Assembly: GCF_007004645.1 (NCBI RefSeq)
Contig: NZ_ML660023.1
Location: 102,854 to 166,853 of the forward strand
Reading direction: 5' to 3'
Origin: Aliiroseovarius halocynthiae
GTDB lineage: Bacteria > Pseudomonadota > Alphaproteobacteria > Rhodobacterales > Rhodobacteraceae
DNA length: 64,000 bases
The translations under genes were made by a program, and so were the position numbers. The notes under the pieces were generated by a model, which was given only the letters and a program-made list of their open reading frames with translations, ran no database searches and was not told the DNA's origin. This document shows positions 55,635-64,000 of the stretch, in pieces; the stretch's first letter is position 1; each line of letters opens with the position of its first letter.

Positions 55635-56726
55635 TCACATGTCCAGAACGCCGCGCGCGCGTAGCAAGATCCACAGGAATACGGGCGCACCCAGAACTGC
55701 GGTTACGATCCCGATGGGCAGCTCGGCCGGGGCGATGATGTTGCGGCTGATCACGTCAGCGCCCAGCAGAAGTGAAGCACCAAGAAGGGCGGCGTTTGGC
55801 AGCAGATAGCGGTGGTCTGGCCCGATCGACAGGCGCAGCAGATGCGGCACGACGATGCCGATGAACCCAATCCCGCCCGAAACAACAACCGCGGCACCCG
55901 TTGCAGCGGCAACTGACAGGATCGCCACCGATTTCACACGTTGAATATTAACGCCAAGATGCCCGGCGGCGGCTTCGCCCAAGGCCAGCCCGTTCAGGCC
56001 ACGCGCCAGAAAGGGCGCTACGGCCAGTGCCGCGCAGATAATGGGTGTTGCTGTCAGGACTTTTGACCATGTTGCACCGGCCAAGGATCCCATGCCCCAG
56101 AAGGTCAGATCGCGCAGTTGCTGGTCATTGGCTTTGTATACCAAGATACCCGAGACAGCGCCCGCCAGCGCCCCCAATGCGATCCCAGCCAGAAGCATTG
56201 TTGCGACCGAGGTCCGGCCCTTTCGGGTCGCCACGCGATACAACAGCAGGGTCGAGGCCCAACCGCCGAGAAATGCCGCGACGGGTACAAGGTAGTATCC
56301 CAGAAGGCCTGCCAGAGCGACGGGCAACATCCCACCCAGAACGATGCCGGAAATTGCCCCAAGGCCTGCACCAGCGCTGACTCCGACAAGGCCGGGATCA
56401 GCAAGCGGGTTGCGAAACAGCCCCTGCATTAGCGCGCCCGATACGGCCAGAGACGCGCCGACCAGTATCCCCAGAACCATCCGGGGTAGGCGAATATCCA
56501 GCAAGACCACCCGGTCGCTGATCGAGACCTCATGACCCAGGCTGATTTGCGCAAGCACCCGGAAGGGTGAAACGCCGGTCGCGCCATAGGTCAGGCTGAC
56601 AACGCACATCAGAGCCAGAAGTCCAATCTGCGCCCAGATCATGCGCTGCGCACGCTGGTTGCGGTCGATGTAGCCCACGCTTGCCGCGGGCTTCCCACCG
56701 TCAATCTGGATGTCGGCGACGGCCAT
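55635..56726 (-). CDS. hmuU: Haem ABC transporter permease HmuU
   Basis: 363 residues, a FecCD/BtuC-type permease with about ten membrane helices and the characteristic GGMLPVALAG, GALMQGLFRNPLADPGLVGVS and GIGFIGIVVPHLLR loops. It moves haem from HmuT across the inner membrane. The start follows the hmuT stop by two bases. Confidence 0.94.
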   Translation of the reverse strand: MAVADIQIDGGKPAASVGYIDRNQRAQRMIWAQIGLLALMCVVSLTYGATGVSPFRVLAQISLGHEVSISDRVVLLDIRLPRMVLGILVGASLAVSGALMQGLFRNPLADPGLVGVSAGAGLGAISGIVLGGMLPVALAGLLGYYLVPVAAFLGGWASTLLLYRVATRKGRTSVATMLLAGIALGALAGAVSGILVYKANDQQLRDLTFWGMGSLAGATWSKVLTATPIICAALAVAPFLARGLNGLALGEAAAGHLGVNIQRVKSVAILSVAAATGAAVVVSGGIGFIGIVVPHLLRLSIGPDHRYLLPNAALLGASLLLGADVISRNIIAPAELPIGIVTAVLGAPVFLWILLRARGVLDM

Positions 56727-56728
56727 GA

Positions 56729-57640
56729 TCAGCTCTCGCCAGCTTGCAGGTCATCGAGGTTTTTGCGCAGGTCGGCGACCGCATTCGCAGTGCGCGGACC
56801 GAAGCCCAGCAGATATGACCCGCTCATGGCGATGAGGGCTTTGTTCTTGCCTGCGGGTGTCAAGCTGAGGGCCGGGTGTGCCCACAGGTCTTCGGATGTG
56901 GCGCCGTGATTGGCACTGTGGGACATCATCAGCACGACGTCCGGGGCCGAGGTGACAATCGCCTCATCGGTCAGAGTGCGGTATTCAGTGAATTCCTGTA
57001 CGGCATTTACGGCACCAGCCATCTTGATAATGCCGTCCGCGCGGGTGTTCAGGCCCGCGACATTCAAGCGACCGCCGGGCATTGACAGGACAAACAGCAC
57101 GCGCGGTTTGTAATCCGCGTTGGACGCCGCCTGAATGGCTTGCTCCAGTTCTGCCTCAAGCTGGGCAACGAGCGCGGCACCCTTCTCCTCGACACCAAGG
57201 GCCTGCGCCACGGTGGTCACGCGGGTCAGGATGCCCTCGGCGTCATAGCCTCCGGGAACCGGAACGAAGGGGATTTGCGCCTCGCCCAACAGCTCGATAG
57301 TCTCGGCCGGTCCCGAGCCGGGTTCGGTCAGGATCAGGTCGGGATTGACCGACAGGATGCCCTCGGGGGACAGTCTGCGCATATAGCCGACATCGGGCAG
57401 CTCTTTCGCGGCGGCGGGGAAGCTGGATGTCGTGTCGCGGGCCACCAAGCGATCTTCTTCACCAAGCGCATAGACGATTTCTGTCACGGCGCTGCCAACG
57501 GACACGACGCGGTTTGCGTCAGGGTACCGTTCTTGCGCGTGGACCGGCAAGGCGACGCAGATCAGGGTGGCAAGAAGGCAGATCTGCGTGCTGCTGTGCA
57601 GAAATTTTCCCAGACGCAAAGGGCGGAAAAGATAGGTCAT
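56729..57640 (-). CDS. hmuT: Periplasmic haem-binding protein HmuT
   Basis: 303 residues, signal peptide ending around residue 35 (LICVALPVHAQE). The mature domain is a helical-backbone class III binding protein with VVSVGSAVTEIVYALG and GYMRRLSPEGILSVNPDLIL. It carries haem from the outer-membrane receptor to HmuUV. It overlaps the hmuS stop by four bases (ATGA). Confidence 0.92.
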   Translation of the reverse strand: MTYLFRPLRLGKFLHSSTQICLLATLICVALPVHAQERYPDANRVVSVGSAVTEIVYALGEEDRLVARDTTSSFPAAAKELPDVGYMRRLSPEGILSVNPDLILTEPGSGPAETIELLGEAQIPFVPVPGGYDAEGILTRVTTVAQALGVEEKGAALVAQLEAELEQAIQAASNADYKPRVLFVLSMPGGRLNVAGLNTRADGIIKMAGAVNAVQEFTEYRTLTDEAIVTSAPDVVLMMSHSANHGATSEDLWAHPALSLTPAGKNKALIAMSGSYLLGFGPRTANAVADLRKNLDDLQAGES

Positions 57641-58686
57641 GATACGGTTCCTTTGCTGGGCAGGGCCGACAGGATGTCTTTCCAGACAACAGCGTTTTCC
57701 TCAGAAGCTCGCCGATAGGGGAAGATTTGCAGGATGATGCGGCCCTCGGCGTCGAAAGCTTCCAGCGAAAGGGCTTCACCACCATGGGCGAACTTGCGGA
57801 CGGCATAGATCTCGGCGATGTGGTCCGAGCGCAGATGCATGTCAAAGCGTGGATCCAAGACGTTGAACCACGGACCCATCGTTTTCAGGTTCTCGCAGGG
57901 GCCGCCATGGATCTGAATACAGCCCCGGTTACCAACGAAGATCATGACGCCAATGCCGGTCTCGGCGATCTTTTCGAACGCCTGCTCAACCGTTCCGGAG
58001 GCCAGACGGCGCACATAGGGTTCGCCCGCGATCCGGTAAGAGCCCAGACGGTTCATTTTCAGCTTGGACAGTACTTTCTGAAACTGATGCGTATCCGTCA
58101 TCTGATCCCATTCGGCACGCAGTTGATCGGCCTTGGCTGGATCTGCATGCGGCGCTTCAGGTTCGCCCTTCTCGCGCAGGTCCAGAGTGTCGCTTTGCGT
58201 ATCGAGACGCAGCGCCTCGACGACCCCATCCCATGCACCTTGGTCTGACGTGTCACGCAGATGGATCTTATGCACCGCGTCGCCAACGCCGTTGAAGATC
58301 TGGATCGACCGCCGTACGCCCGCATCAGTTTCCTTTTCGACGGCGAAGGCGTGTTCCCAGAACTTTGGGAAGATCCGCAGATCAATTTCGGCATCAAGGA
58401 TCATCGCAGCATGTTTGCCGGTGTGATAGTTATTGTAAGTGCCGACCCGTTCAATCACGCACGAGGGGTTGCGGGTCAGGGCCATCACCTCGCCCAGCTT
58501 CTCGGCTTGGGGCATGATGTTGTCGGGATGTGCGTCGATCACGGTAACGCCATGACCGACATGGGCGGCCACCAGATCAGCTTCTGAAATACCAAGGGAA
58601 TCGGCAAAGTCGCGATCCCGCATCTTAGGGTTTTCCGCACGTTTTTCGCGGATGGTTGCGGCGGTGGGCTTCTGAGTGTCCAGCAT
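57637..58686 (-). CDS. hmuS: Haem-trafficking/degrading protein HmuS
   Basis: 349 residues from the ATG at 58686, which has AAAGGA upstream; an earlier frame to 58782 would run through the iron-box-like palindrome. The protein is a tandem repeat of two similar domains typical of the HemS/HmuS/ShmS family, with RDFADSLGISEADLVAAHVG at the start and NRGCIQIHGGPCENLKTMGP carrying the haem-contact His. It takes imported haem in the cytosol and stores, transfers or breaks it. It heads the operon hmuS-hmuT-hmuU-hmuV. Confidence 0.92.
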   Translation of the reverse strand: MLDTQKPTAATIREKRAENPKMRDRDFADSLGISEADLVAAHVGHGVTVIDAHPDNIMPQAEKLGEVMALTRNPSCVIERVGTYNNYHTGKHAAMILDAEIDLRIFPKFWEHAFAVEKETDAGVRRSIQIFNGVGDAVHKIHLRDTSDQGAWDGVVEALRLDTQSDTLDLREKGEPEAPHADPAKADQLRAEWDQMTDTHQFQKVLSKLKMNRLGSYRIAGEPYVRRLASGTVEQAFEKIAETGIGVMIFVGNRGCIQIHGGPCENLKTMGPWFNVLDPRFDMHLRSDHIAEIYAVRKFAHGGEALSLEAFDAEGRIILQIFPYRRASEENAVVWKDILSALPSKGTVS

Positions 58687-58765
58687 GAGCGTCCTTTGGA
58701 TCTGCGCGTCTTGCTGGGGCGGTGCCTTGGCTGGAGCATCGGGAGTTTTGCTCGTTTTGTTGTAG

Positions 58766-58782
58766 TTGACAAAATTAGTCAA
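58766..58782. promoter_or_regulatory. Palindromic iron-box-like site between divergent haem operons
   Basis: TTGAC at 58766-58770 and GTCAA at 58778-58782 are perfect inverted arms around AAAATTA, giving TTGACAAAATTAGTCAA. It lies 80 bases upstream of the hmuS ATG and 91 bases before the receptor gene. It resembles palindromic iron-responsive boxes predicted in Rhodobacterales, and its position suits control of both operons. The bound regulator (IscR, RirA or a Fur-type protein) is inference. Confidence 0.62.
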
Positions 58783-58872
58783 GTTAAATAGTTGGCCCTT
58801 TAGAAGGGTTAATTCGACGCAAGCTTTCGGCCAGCGACTCGGTTTTTTGGCACAATCGAAGGAAAGCTTGTG

Positions 58873-61011
58873 ATGAGAATTTCACGTAATACCGTCCTAC
58901 TTGGGACGGTCGCATTGGCCGCCGTTTTGGCAACGCCAACTTACGCGCAGGAAGAAGAAAGCGCTGGATTTCTGACCCATCTTGGTCAGATCATTTTAGG
59001 CATCGGGGCCGAGAAGGTCGCCATTGACGCCCCTCAGGCCGTCACGGTTATTGATGAAGAAGAGATCGAACAGGAAGCCCCTGACACAATCGGCGATATT
59101 GTCGAGAACGTACCCGGTGTAACCACCGTAGGATCGGAAAGTTTCTTTGGCGAAAGCCTGAACATCCGCGGTATTGGCGCAGGTAGCTCGGCCGACGAGC
59201 CAAAAATCGTCATGACCATTGATGGCGTCAAAAAGTACTTCGAGAAGTACCGCATGGGGTCGATGTTCACCGACCCCGTGTTCTTTAAACGCGTAGAGGT
59301 TCTGCGCGGACCGTCCAGTTCGACGCTTCATGGTGCAGGTGCGATCGGTGGTGTGATTGCCTCGGAAACCAAGGACGCTGCAGATTTCATAAAGGAAGAC
59401 GGCGACCCCTTCGCGTTCTTCCAGAAGCTGGAATACAAAACAAATAGCGGCTTGTGGTCATCGACATCGGTTATGGCCTTCCGACCGTCCGAAGATCTGG
59501 ACTTTATGATCGGATATAACCGCAAGGGCGGTGAGAATGCGAAAGACGGTGGGGGTGTTGATATCCCCGGAACGAATGGGTCGCTAGGATCGCTTGTTGC
59601 AAAAGGGACCTATTATTTCGGTGATGCCCGCGAACACTCGATCGAGGCATCATATCTTTCTGCGCGCACGGTACGTGATGACGCCCCTTACAACGAAACG
59701 GACTCTACATTGAGTTGGGGAACTGTAGATCGGAAGATTCACGACACAACAGCCTATCTGAAGTACGGATACGATTCTGCCGCGAGCGATCTGATCGATC
59801 TGTCGGTTCAGCTTTCCTATAGTGATACTACGGTTAAAGAGAGCGACGCAAAGGGTACTTTCATCGCGCCTGCGAATTATGCCTATGAATCGTGGACCTT
59901 GAAGGTCGAAAACGAGGCAGAATGGAGTGGTGCAAGTTACGAGAACTTCCTGACTGCTGGGATCAGCTATTCTAACCAATATCGTCAGGCTGAAATATCT
60001 GAACCTTGGGCATCGCCATTTGGTGGCCCACCCGTCATGCCAGGGGACGAGTTTTTATACCATCCGCAGGCTGCTACTAAGACGCTCAGCCTTTATGCGC
60101 AGAACGAGTTCATCTGGGATGACCGTCTGACAGTGATTGCAGGTGGCCGCATCGACAAACAGGAAACTGTGCCGACCACAGGCACGCCTGCCACTGCGAC
60201 GCTGCAGAATACGAGCAAGACGGGTACGGCGGCCACGCTGGCTGCGCACTACAAGTTGAACGAGAGCTGGGCTGTGTTTGGATCCGCATCGTACACCGAA
60301 CGCCTTCCCACCGTGGACGAAATCTATGACCAAGGATCGTTCTCGCCGCGCCCGCCCTCGTTTGGTCTGGGTAATGAAACTTCGCGTAATTTCGAAATTG
60401 GGTTTTCCTATCAGAACAGCGATGTTTTCCAGTCTGGCGACCAATTGTCATTCAAAACTGTTGCGTTCCGGAACAACATGGATGGGCAGATCGTTACCAA
60501 TCCAAGAGCTGTACCAGGTGGATCGGAGCCAGGAAAAATCAACCTTGGGGCAACGCGTATTGAGGGGCTCGAAGTCGAAGCCGCCTATGACAGCGAAAAG
60601 GTCTTCGGATCGCTGGCGTATTCGAAGCTGAATGGCCGAAACCTGTCGATTGCGCCGGATGCCGCTAACGCTGACCTCGCGAATGTCCTGCCAGCAGAAA
60701 ATCTGTCTTTGACTTTGGGCTACCGCCCTGTGGATACGGTCAAACTGAGCTGGCGCGTTTCGCACTCAAATATCGTGAACTATCAGCATTTCGACCGTAC
60801 GCGACGCGGCTATGTGCCAGCAACTTCACCTGCCCACACCACTCATGATCTTTTCGCAAGCTGGAAACCCGATCAGGGTGCGCTTGAAGGGGCAGAGCTG
60901 CGCCTTGGTGTGCACAACATCTTCGACCTCGACTACAACACGCACCTTATGTCGAGCGGCACCAAAAAGACTGGTCGTCAGATCAGCCTAAGCATCAGCA
61001 AAACTTTCTAA
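58873..61011 (+). CDS. hmuR: TonB-dependent haem/haemoglobin receptor
   Basis: 712 residues from the ATG at 58873 with AAGGAAAG upstream. Residues 1-26 are a signal peptide (LAAVLATPTYAQ). The plug domain holds AVTVIDEEEIEQEAPDTIGD and RVEVLRGPSSSTLHGAGAIGG. The barrel ends in a final aromatic residue (SISKTF), as needed for outer-membrane insertion. NAYA-like haem motifs and the FRAP/NPNL motif are not strictly present: the region AERLPTV..EIYDQGSF occupies the equivalent place. It binds host or environmental haem. Confidence 0.9.
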   Translation: MRISRNTVLLGTVALAAVLATPTYAQEEESAGFLTHLGQIILGIGAEKVAIDAPQAVTVIDEEEIEQEAPDTIGDIVENVPGVTTVGSESFFGESLNIRGIGAGSSADEPKIVMTIDGVKKYFEKYRMGSMFTDPVFFKRVEVLRGPSSSTLHGAGAIGGVIASETKDAADFIKEDGDPFAFFQKLEYKTNSGLWSSTSVMAFRPSEDLDFMIGYNRKGGENAKDGGGVDIPGTNGSLGSLVAKGTYYFGDAREHSIEASYLSARTVRDDAPYNETDSTLSWGTVDRKIHDTTAYLKYGYDSAASDLIDLSVQLSYSDTTVKESDAKGTFIAPANYAYESWTLKVENEAEWSGASYENFLTAGISYSNQYRQAEISEPWASPFGGPPVMPGDEFLYHPQAATKTLSLYAQNEFIWDDRLTVIAGGRIDKQETVPTTGTPATATLQNTSKTGTAATLAAHYKLNESWAVFGSASYTERLPTVDEIYDQGSFSPRPPSFGLGNETSRNFEIGFSYQNSDVFQSGDQLSFKTVAFRNNMDGQIVTNPRAVPGGSEPGKINLGATRIEGLEVEAAYDSEKVFGSLAYSKLNGRNLSIAPDAANADLANVLPAENLSLTLGYRPVDTVKLSWRVSHSNIVNYQHFDRTRRGYVPATSPAHTTHDLFASWKPDQGALEGAELRLGVHNIFDLDYNTHLMSSGTKKTGRQISLSISKTF

Positions 61012-61020
61012 GAGGGTAAC

Positions 61021-61485
61021 ATGATCCGCCATTGCATTTCGACCGGTTTCAAGAGTCCGTTGGTCTCTACAATTTTATTGTGGAGTGCTGTGGTGGGGCC
61101 GGCATTGGGGCAAACCCCTGTGCCGGCAACCTCCCCCGAAGGGGGCGAACTCTCCATCGAGCTGAACAGCACTGAAACGATGTCGTCTGGCTGTCGTTTG
61201 ACGTTCATGGCGGTGAACACTACCGGCGCCGATCTGGGGCAGGTCGTGCTTGAGACGGTACTGTTTGGCAAGGATGGCGCGGTTATCACGCTGTCTTTGT
61301 TCGACTTTCAGGATTTGCCAATTGCCAAGCCACGAGTGCGGCAGTTCGACATGGCAGGGCAAAGCTGTGATGGGGTTGGGCAGATCCTGATCAACGGAAT
61401 TGATACTTGCGAGGGCAGCAGCGCCGAGGCTTGCCAAAGCGCCCTGAAGCTAACCAGTCGTATTGAAGTAGAGGTACAGGGCTAA
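61021..61485 (+). CDS. Secreted protein of unknown function in the haem-uptake operon
   Basis: 154 residues. An N-terminal signal (ILLWSAVVGPALGQT) is followed by a beta-rich mature part with TMSSGCRLTFMAVNTTGADLG and a Cys-containing C-terminus (SCDGVGQ, DTCEGSSAEACQSAL), in all four Cys. It starts nine bases after the receptor and its stop overlaps the exbB start by one base, so it is a coregulated periplasmic member of the operon. It matches no family I recognise. A periplasmic helper of receptor or TonB is a reasonable guess. Confidence 0.78.
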   Translation: MIRHCISTGFKSPLVSTILLWSAVVGPALGQTPVPATSPEGGELSIELNSTETMSSGCRLTFMAVNTTGADLGQVVLETVLFGKDGAVITLSLFDFQDLPIAKPRVRQFDMAGQSCDGVGQILINGIDTCEGSSAEACQSALKLTSRIEVEVQG

Positions 61486-62135
61486 TGGAGCTTTTGTCGA
61501 GCATTCAGGCGCATCTATCTGAGTTCATTGAGCTTGGGGGCCCGGTGGTTGCCGTTCTTCTGGCCATGTCGGTTCTGTCACTGGCGACCGTAATTTACAA
61601 AGTGGCTCAATATCGCGCCCAAGGGGTCGGACGGCGTAAGTCGCTGGAGACCGCATTGCGGGCCTGGGATCTTGGCAATGACAAACAGGCGTTTTCCGAC
61701 GCAGGCGTCAGCCGCAATCACTTGAAGTCCTACGTGTTGGAAGCCATGGAACAGGCCGCGGCTGGCGACAACTCCGCGCTGGCGCAGCGATTGGTGTCCC
61801 GCTCGGAAGAAAGCCTGACCCGACTGGAAAAGGGCTTCCGCCTGCTGGACACGATTGCGCAAGTCGCCCCGTTGCTGGGCCTGTTCGGCACGGTTCTGGG
61901 CATGATTGAAGCATTCCAAAAGCTGCAGAATGCAGGATCCGCCGTGGACCCCAGCATTCTGGCAGGCGGCATCTGGGTTGCACTGATGACGACGGCCGTT
62001 GGCCTGGCGGTTGCCATGCCGACACAGCTGTTCTTAACATGGCTCGAAACGCGTATTTCGGACGAACGTGTGTTTGCAGACAAAGCAATTCACATGGTTC
62101 TGTGCCGCACGAAAGAGCTGGACCATGCCGCGTAA
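61485..62135 (+). CDS. exbB: ExbB-type proton channel protein (MotA/TolQ/ExbB family)
   Basis: 216 residues with three membrane helices and the long cytosolic loop (about 40-115) of ExbB. The conserved LLDTIAQVAPLLGLFGTVLGMI and MTTAVGLAVAMPTQLF segments of helices 2 and 3 are present. With ExbD it harvests proton motive force for TonB. Overlaps the following exbD by 11 bases. Confidence 0.9.
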   Translation: MELLSSIQAHLSEFIELGGPVVAVLLAMSVLSLATVIYKVAQYRAQGVGRRKSLETALRAWDLGNDKQAFSDAGVSRNHLKSYVLEAMEQAAAGDNSALAQRLVSRSEESLTRLEKGFRLLDTIAQVAPLLGLFGTVLGMIEAFQKLQNAGSAVDPSILAGGIWVALMTTAVGLAVAMPTQLFLTWLETRISDERVFADKAIHMVLCRTKELDHAA

Positions 62136-62508
62136 AACAAGGTTTCGTCGGGGGCGTCTGACACTGACGTCCCTGATTGATGTAATCTTTCTGCTGTTGC
62201 TGTTCTTCATGCTCAGCTCAACCTTTACCCGATTTGCCGAGGTGAATTTGACGCAGGCAGGACAGGGGGGCGTCGGGGCAAACGAAGAGGTCAAGACCCA
62301 ATTCGTACGGCTGAATAAAAACGGTGTGACGCTGAACGGGGATCCCATCGATTTTGCGGCGCTGACGCCGGATTTGATTTTAGCCAAAGGTGACGCGACG
62401 GGCCGCGGATTTCTGTCGATTGGACCAGAGGTTCAGGCTCAGCTATTCGTTGACGCCTTGGCGCGAATGCAAGCCGTACCAGAATTTGAAGTTGTGGTGC
62501 TGCAATGA
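62125..62508 (+). CDS. exbD: ExbD-type protein, first copy with Asp in the membrane helix
   Basis: 127 residues from the ATG at 62125; earlier ATGs lie within exbB. The single helix TSLIDVIFLLLLFFMLSST carries Asp19, the residue that binds the proton in ExbD and TolR. The periplasmic part follows. It is the normal partner of ExbB. The next gene, a second ExbD, starts four bases before its stop. Confidence 0.88.
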   Translation: MPRKTRFRRGRLTLTSLIDVIFLLLLFFMLSSTFTRFAEVNLTQAGQGGVGANEEVKTQFVRLNKNGVTLNGDPIDFAALTPDLILAKGDATGRGFLSIGPEVQAQLFVDALARMQAVPEFEVVVLQ

Positions 62509-62927
62509 GGCGTCGCTCCGTTGAAAGGCGTAAAGCCGAGCCTACGATAGCCCTGATCAATGTGGTGTTTCTGCTTTTGGTGTTCTTCCTAATTGCCGGG
62601 CAACTTAGCCCGCCGATGGATCAGGATATCAAACTTGCTTCAGTCAAGGATCTGACATCCACGCAAGCACCTGATGCTTTAGTGATCGATCAGGACGGGG
62701 CTCTATCCTATCAAGGTGTGCCGATAACGCCGGAAGCCTATTGGGACGAACACCCCCAATCTAAATTGGCAGATGACGAAGAAGTTCCGCAGAGCAAGCG
62801 CTTGCGGTTGGTGCCTGATCGTCGCGTGCCTGCTGTGACGCTGCTGGGTGTTGCCAACGAGCTGCGCAAGCTTGGTGCGCGTGATATCTGGATTGTGACC
62901 CAGCGCGGTCTGGACGACGAGGGCTGA
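62505..62927 (+). CDS. ExbD-type protein, second copy with Asn replacing Asp19
   Basis: 140 residues. The helix reads TIALINVVFLLLVFFLIAG; the residue that is Asp in functional ExbD is Asn19 (codon AAT at 62559-62561). The rest matches ExbD length and layout. Without the acidic side chain this copy is unlikely to bind a proton. ExbD works as a dimer inside the ExbB ring, so a mixed dimer of the two copies with one Asp is possible (inference). Overlap with the first copy as ATGA makes coexpression likely. Confidence 0.85.
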   Translation: MRRRSVERRKAEPTIALINVVFLLLVFFLIAGQLSPPMDQDIKLASVKDLTSTQAPDALVIDQDGALSYQGVPITPEAYWDEHPQSKLADDEEVPQSKRLRLVPDRRVPAVTLLGVANELRKLGARDIWIVTQRGLDDEG

Positions 62928-62930
62928 TTA

Positions 62931-63758
62931 ATGCGCAGGTATATTTTTGCGATCTTAGCGATGCTGATCTCGGCTGGTGTGCATGGGTTGGGATTTGGTC
63001 TGCGCGCAGGGCCAGCGCCTCTCGAGATCGAGGGCGGTGCGCTCGGTTCTGTCGCGCGATTGGGAAACAGTTTCGCCGATATGACGCAGGGAACGATGTC
63101 TCCGGTCACGACCAAGCCGGATGTAATGCCAACAACTGAACCGGTTCAAACCGCAACGCCTGTGCAGACAACCACGCCTGTGCGTGCAACGGTCCCGATA
63201 CCGACCGAGGCGGTCGATCCAAGCAAAGTAGCACCCGTGCAGACGGCAAAATCCCCAGTTGCTGTCGCGCCGGCGCCGGTGGCAAGGCCAGCGGAAAAAC
63301 CGGTTGTGAAACCCACTCCGAAAGAGCGACCGAAACCACGTCGGGAGCAGGAAAAAACACAACAACCGCCGAAACCCGCCGCTAGTGCTGCGCGAAAGGG
63401 CGGTAATTCCGAAACGCGAACTGGTCAAGAGGATGGAAAGGCCAGCGCGCCAAATGTGCAGGCTAGCCGCAAGGAAGGGCATAGCGGTCAGGCCGGCAAT
63501 GCTGCGGCCTCGAACTATCCTGGGAAGGTCATGCGCAAGCTTCAACGGGTGCGTAAACGCGGACGCGAACGTGGCCGGGCGGTTGTGGGATTCTCGATCG
63601 CAGCTTCTGGTGCTGTCGCCAAGGTCTGGCTGCGGCGGTCGTCTGGAAATGCCAAATTGGATGGTGCGGCGCTCAAACATGTGCATCGTGCCGCGCCCTT
63701 TCCTGCGCCACCTAAAGGGGCACAGCGTCAGTTCAGCTTCGAATACATCAGAGAATAG
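62931..63758 (+). CDS. tonB: TonB-type energy transducer
   Basis: 275 residues. A single N-terminal helix (IFAILAMLISAGVHGLGFGL) contains a Ser and His in the S-x3-H spacing used by TonB to couple with ExbBD. Residues 60-170 are Pro/Lys/Thr-rich (PKERPKPRREQEKTQQPPKP) and span the periplasm. The C-terminal 75 residues (VMRKLQRVRKRGRERGRAV, then VVGFSIAASGAVAKVWLRRSSG) form the receptor-binding domain. The N-terminal helix is unusually Gly-rich. It completes an operon that holds receptor and energiser together. Confidence 0.88.
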   Translation: MRRYIFAILAMLISAGVHGLGFGLRAGPAPLEIEGGALGSVARLGNSFADMTQGTMSPVTTKPDVMPTTEPVQTATPVQTTTPVRATVPIPTEAVDPSKVAPVQTAKSPVAVAPAPVARPAEKPVVKPTPKERPKPRREQEKTQQPPKPAASAARKGGNSETRTGQEDGKASAPNVQASRKEGHSGQAGNAAASNYPGKVMRKLQRVRKRGRERGRAVVGFSIAASGAVAKVWLRRSSGNAKLDGAALKHVHRAAPFPAPPKGAQRQFSFEYIRE

Positions 63759-64000
63759 GGGCATTGACGTTGCTGCGAGCGTTCTCAATTGCATCAGGGG
63801 AACACGGCCAACTTGGTATCGTGCCCAGGCCTAGCGGCACGTTATGTGCGGCATTGCCGCCTGAAGAGATGGGCAGGTAAGAAACGAGATCAAACCCGAG
63901 TTGGCCGCACTAACTGCATTTTCTGAGCTATCCCTCAGTGGGATATGGACAATGCGGGCGCGGGTTTGTTGGATATCGCTGGGGCTTTTTTCTTTTTTCT
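63759..64000. other. Non-coding end of the window, no gene recognised
   Basis: No frame with a ribosome site and more than about 30 codons is convincing. A small hairpin TATCCC-TCAGT-GGGATA lies at 63929-63945, and the last 20 bases are T-rich, so a terminator of the haem operon may end beyond the window. Confidence 0.4.

Overview
The window reads as chromosome from a Roseobacter-type alphaproteobacterium (Rhodobacteraceae). The pointers are the CcrM methyltransferase next to rnhB, a SoeABC-type sulfite dehydrogenase, a cytochrome-c-fused urate hydroxylase (PuuD), AlkB beside MutY, an alphaproteobacterial heat-shock promoter in front of dnaK, and the family-level look of nearly every housekeeping protein. 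I cannot name a genus. There are about 62 protein genes, densely packed. I see no tRNA or rRNA gene, no insertion sequence, no prophage and no CRISPR array.

Layout. 0-5.7 kb: a parvulin-type isomerase, argJ and mutT in one operon, with secA divergent. 5.7-10.3 kb: an acyltransferase-SGNH membrane enzyme, a phosphate-binding-protein/OmpA fusion and radC. 10.3-13.6 kb: dnaK-dnaJ with a recognisable RpoH-type promoter and a dnaJ terminator. 13.8-23.5 kb: an envelope-glycan block with an ABC-2 polysaccharide permease, cysQ, kdsB, galU, two paralogous glycosyltransferases, a Core-2/I-branching-like glycosyltransferase and a two-module sulfotransferase. 23.5-27.4 kb: ptsN, hpf, lptB-lptA-lptC and rnd, with rpoN absent from its classical place. 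27.5-33.3 kb: soeABC and a divergent siroheme-synthase gene whose methyltransferase half is cut short. 33.4-38.9 kb: the arsenate-detoxification pair gap-arsJ, an HSL-type esterase, a WaaA-like transferase and lpxK. 39-45.9 kb: dsbA, a DUF721 protein, mutY, alkB, a glutathione transferase, ccrM, rnhB and a small secreted protein. 46-47 kb: a small secreted protein and a membrane protein with a C-terminal winged helix. 47-53.4 kb: a LacI-type regulator divergent from ugpBAEC, followed by an EEP-fold phosphohydrolase. 53.5-54.7 kb: puuD. 54.8-63.8 kb: a full haem-acquisition locus (hmuSTUV one way; TonB-dependent receptor, small secreted protein, exbB, two exbD and tonB the other way) around a palindromic iron-box-like site.

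How the parts may work together. Much of the window serves the outer envelope: LPS transport (LptABC), Kdo activation (KdsB), a WaaA-like transferase, LpxK, and a glycan block where GalU supplies UDP-glucose, the glycosyltransferases build, the sulfotransferase uses PAPS and CysQ may remove the PAP by-product. The haem locus carries its own energising complex, and its second ExbD has Asn where the proton-carrying Asp is normally found. The features I would look at first are the sulfated-glycan block, the Asn-bearing ExbD, the membrane-anchored winged-helix protein, the EEP enzyme in the position UgpQ occupies in E. coli, and the truncated siroheme synthase. No region is convincingly a wholly new system.
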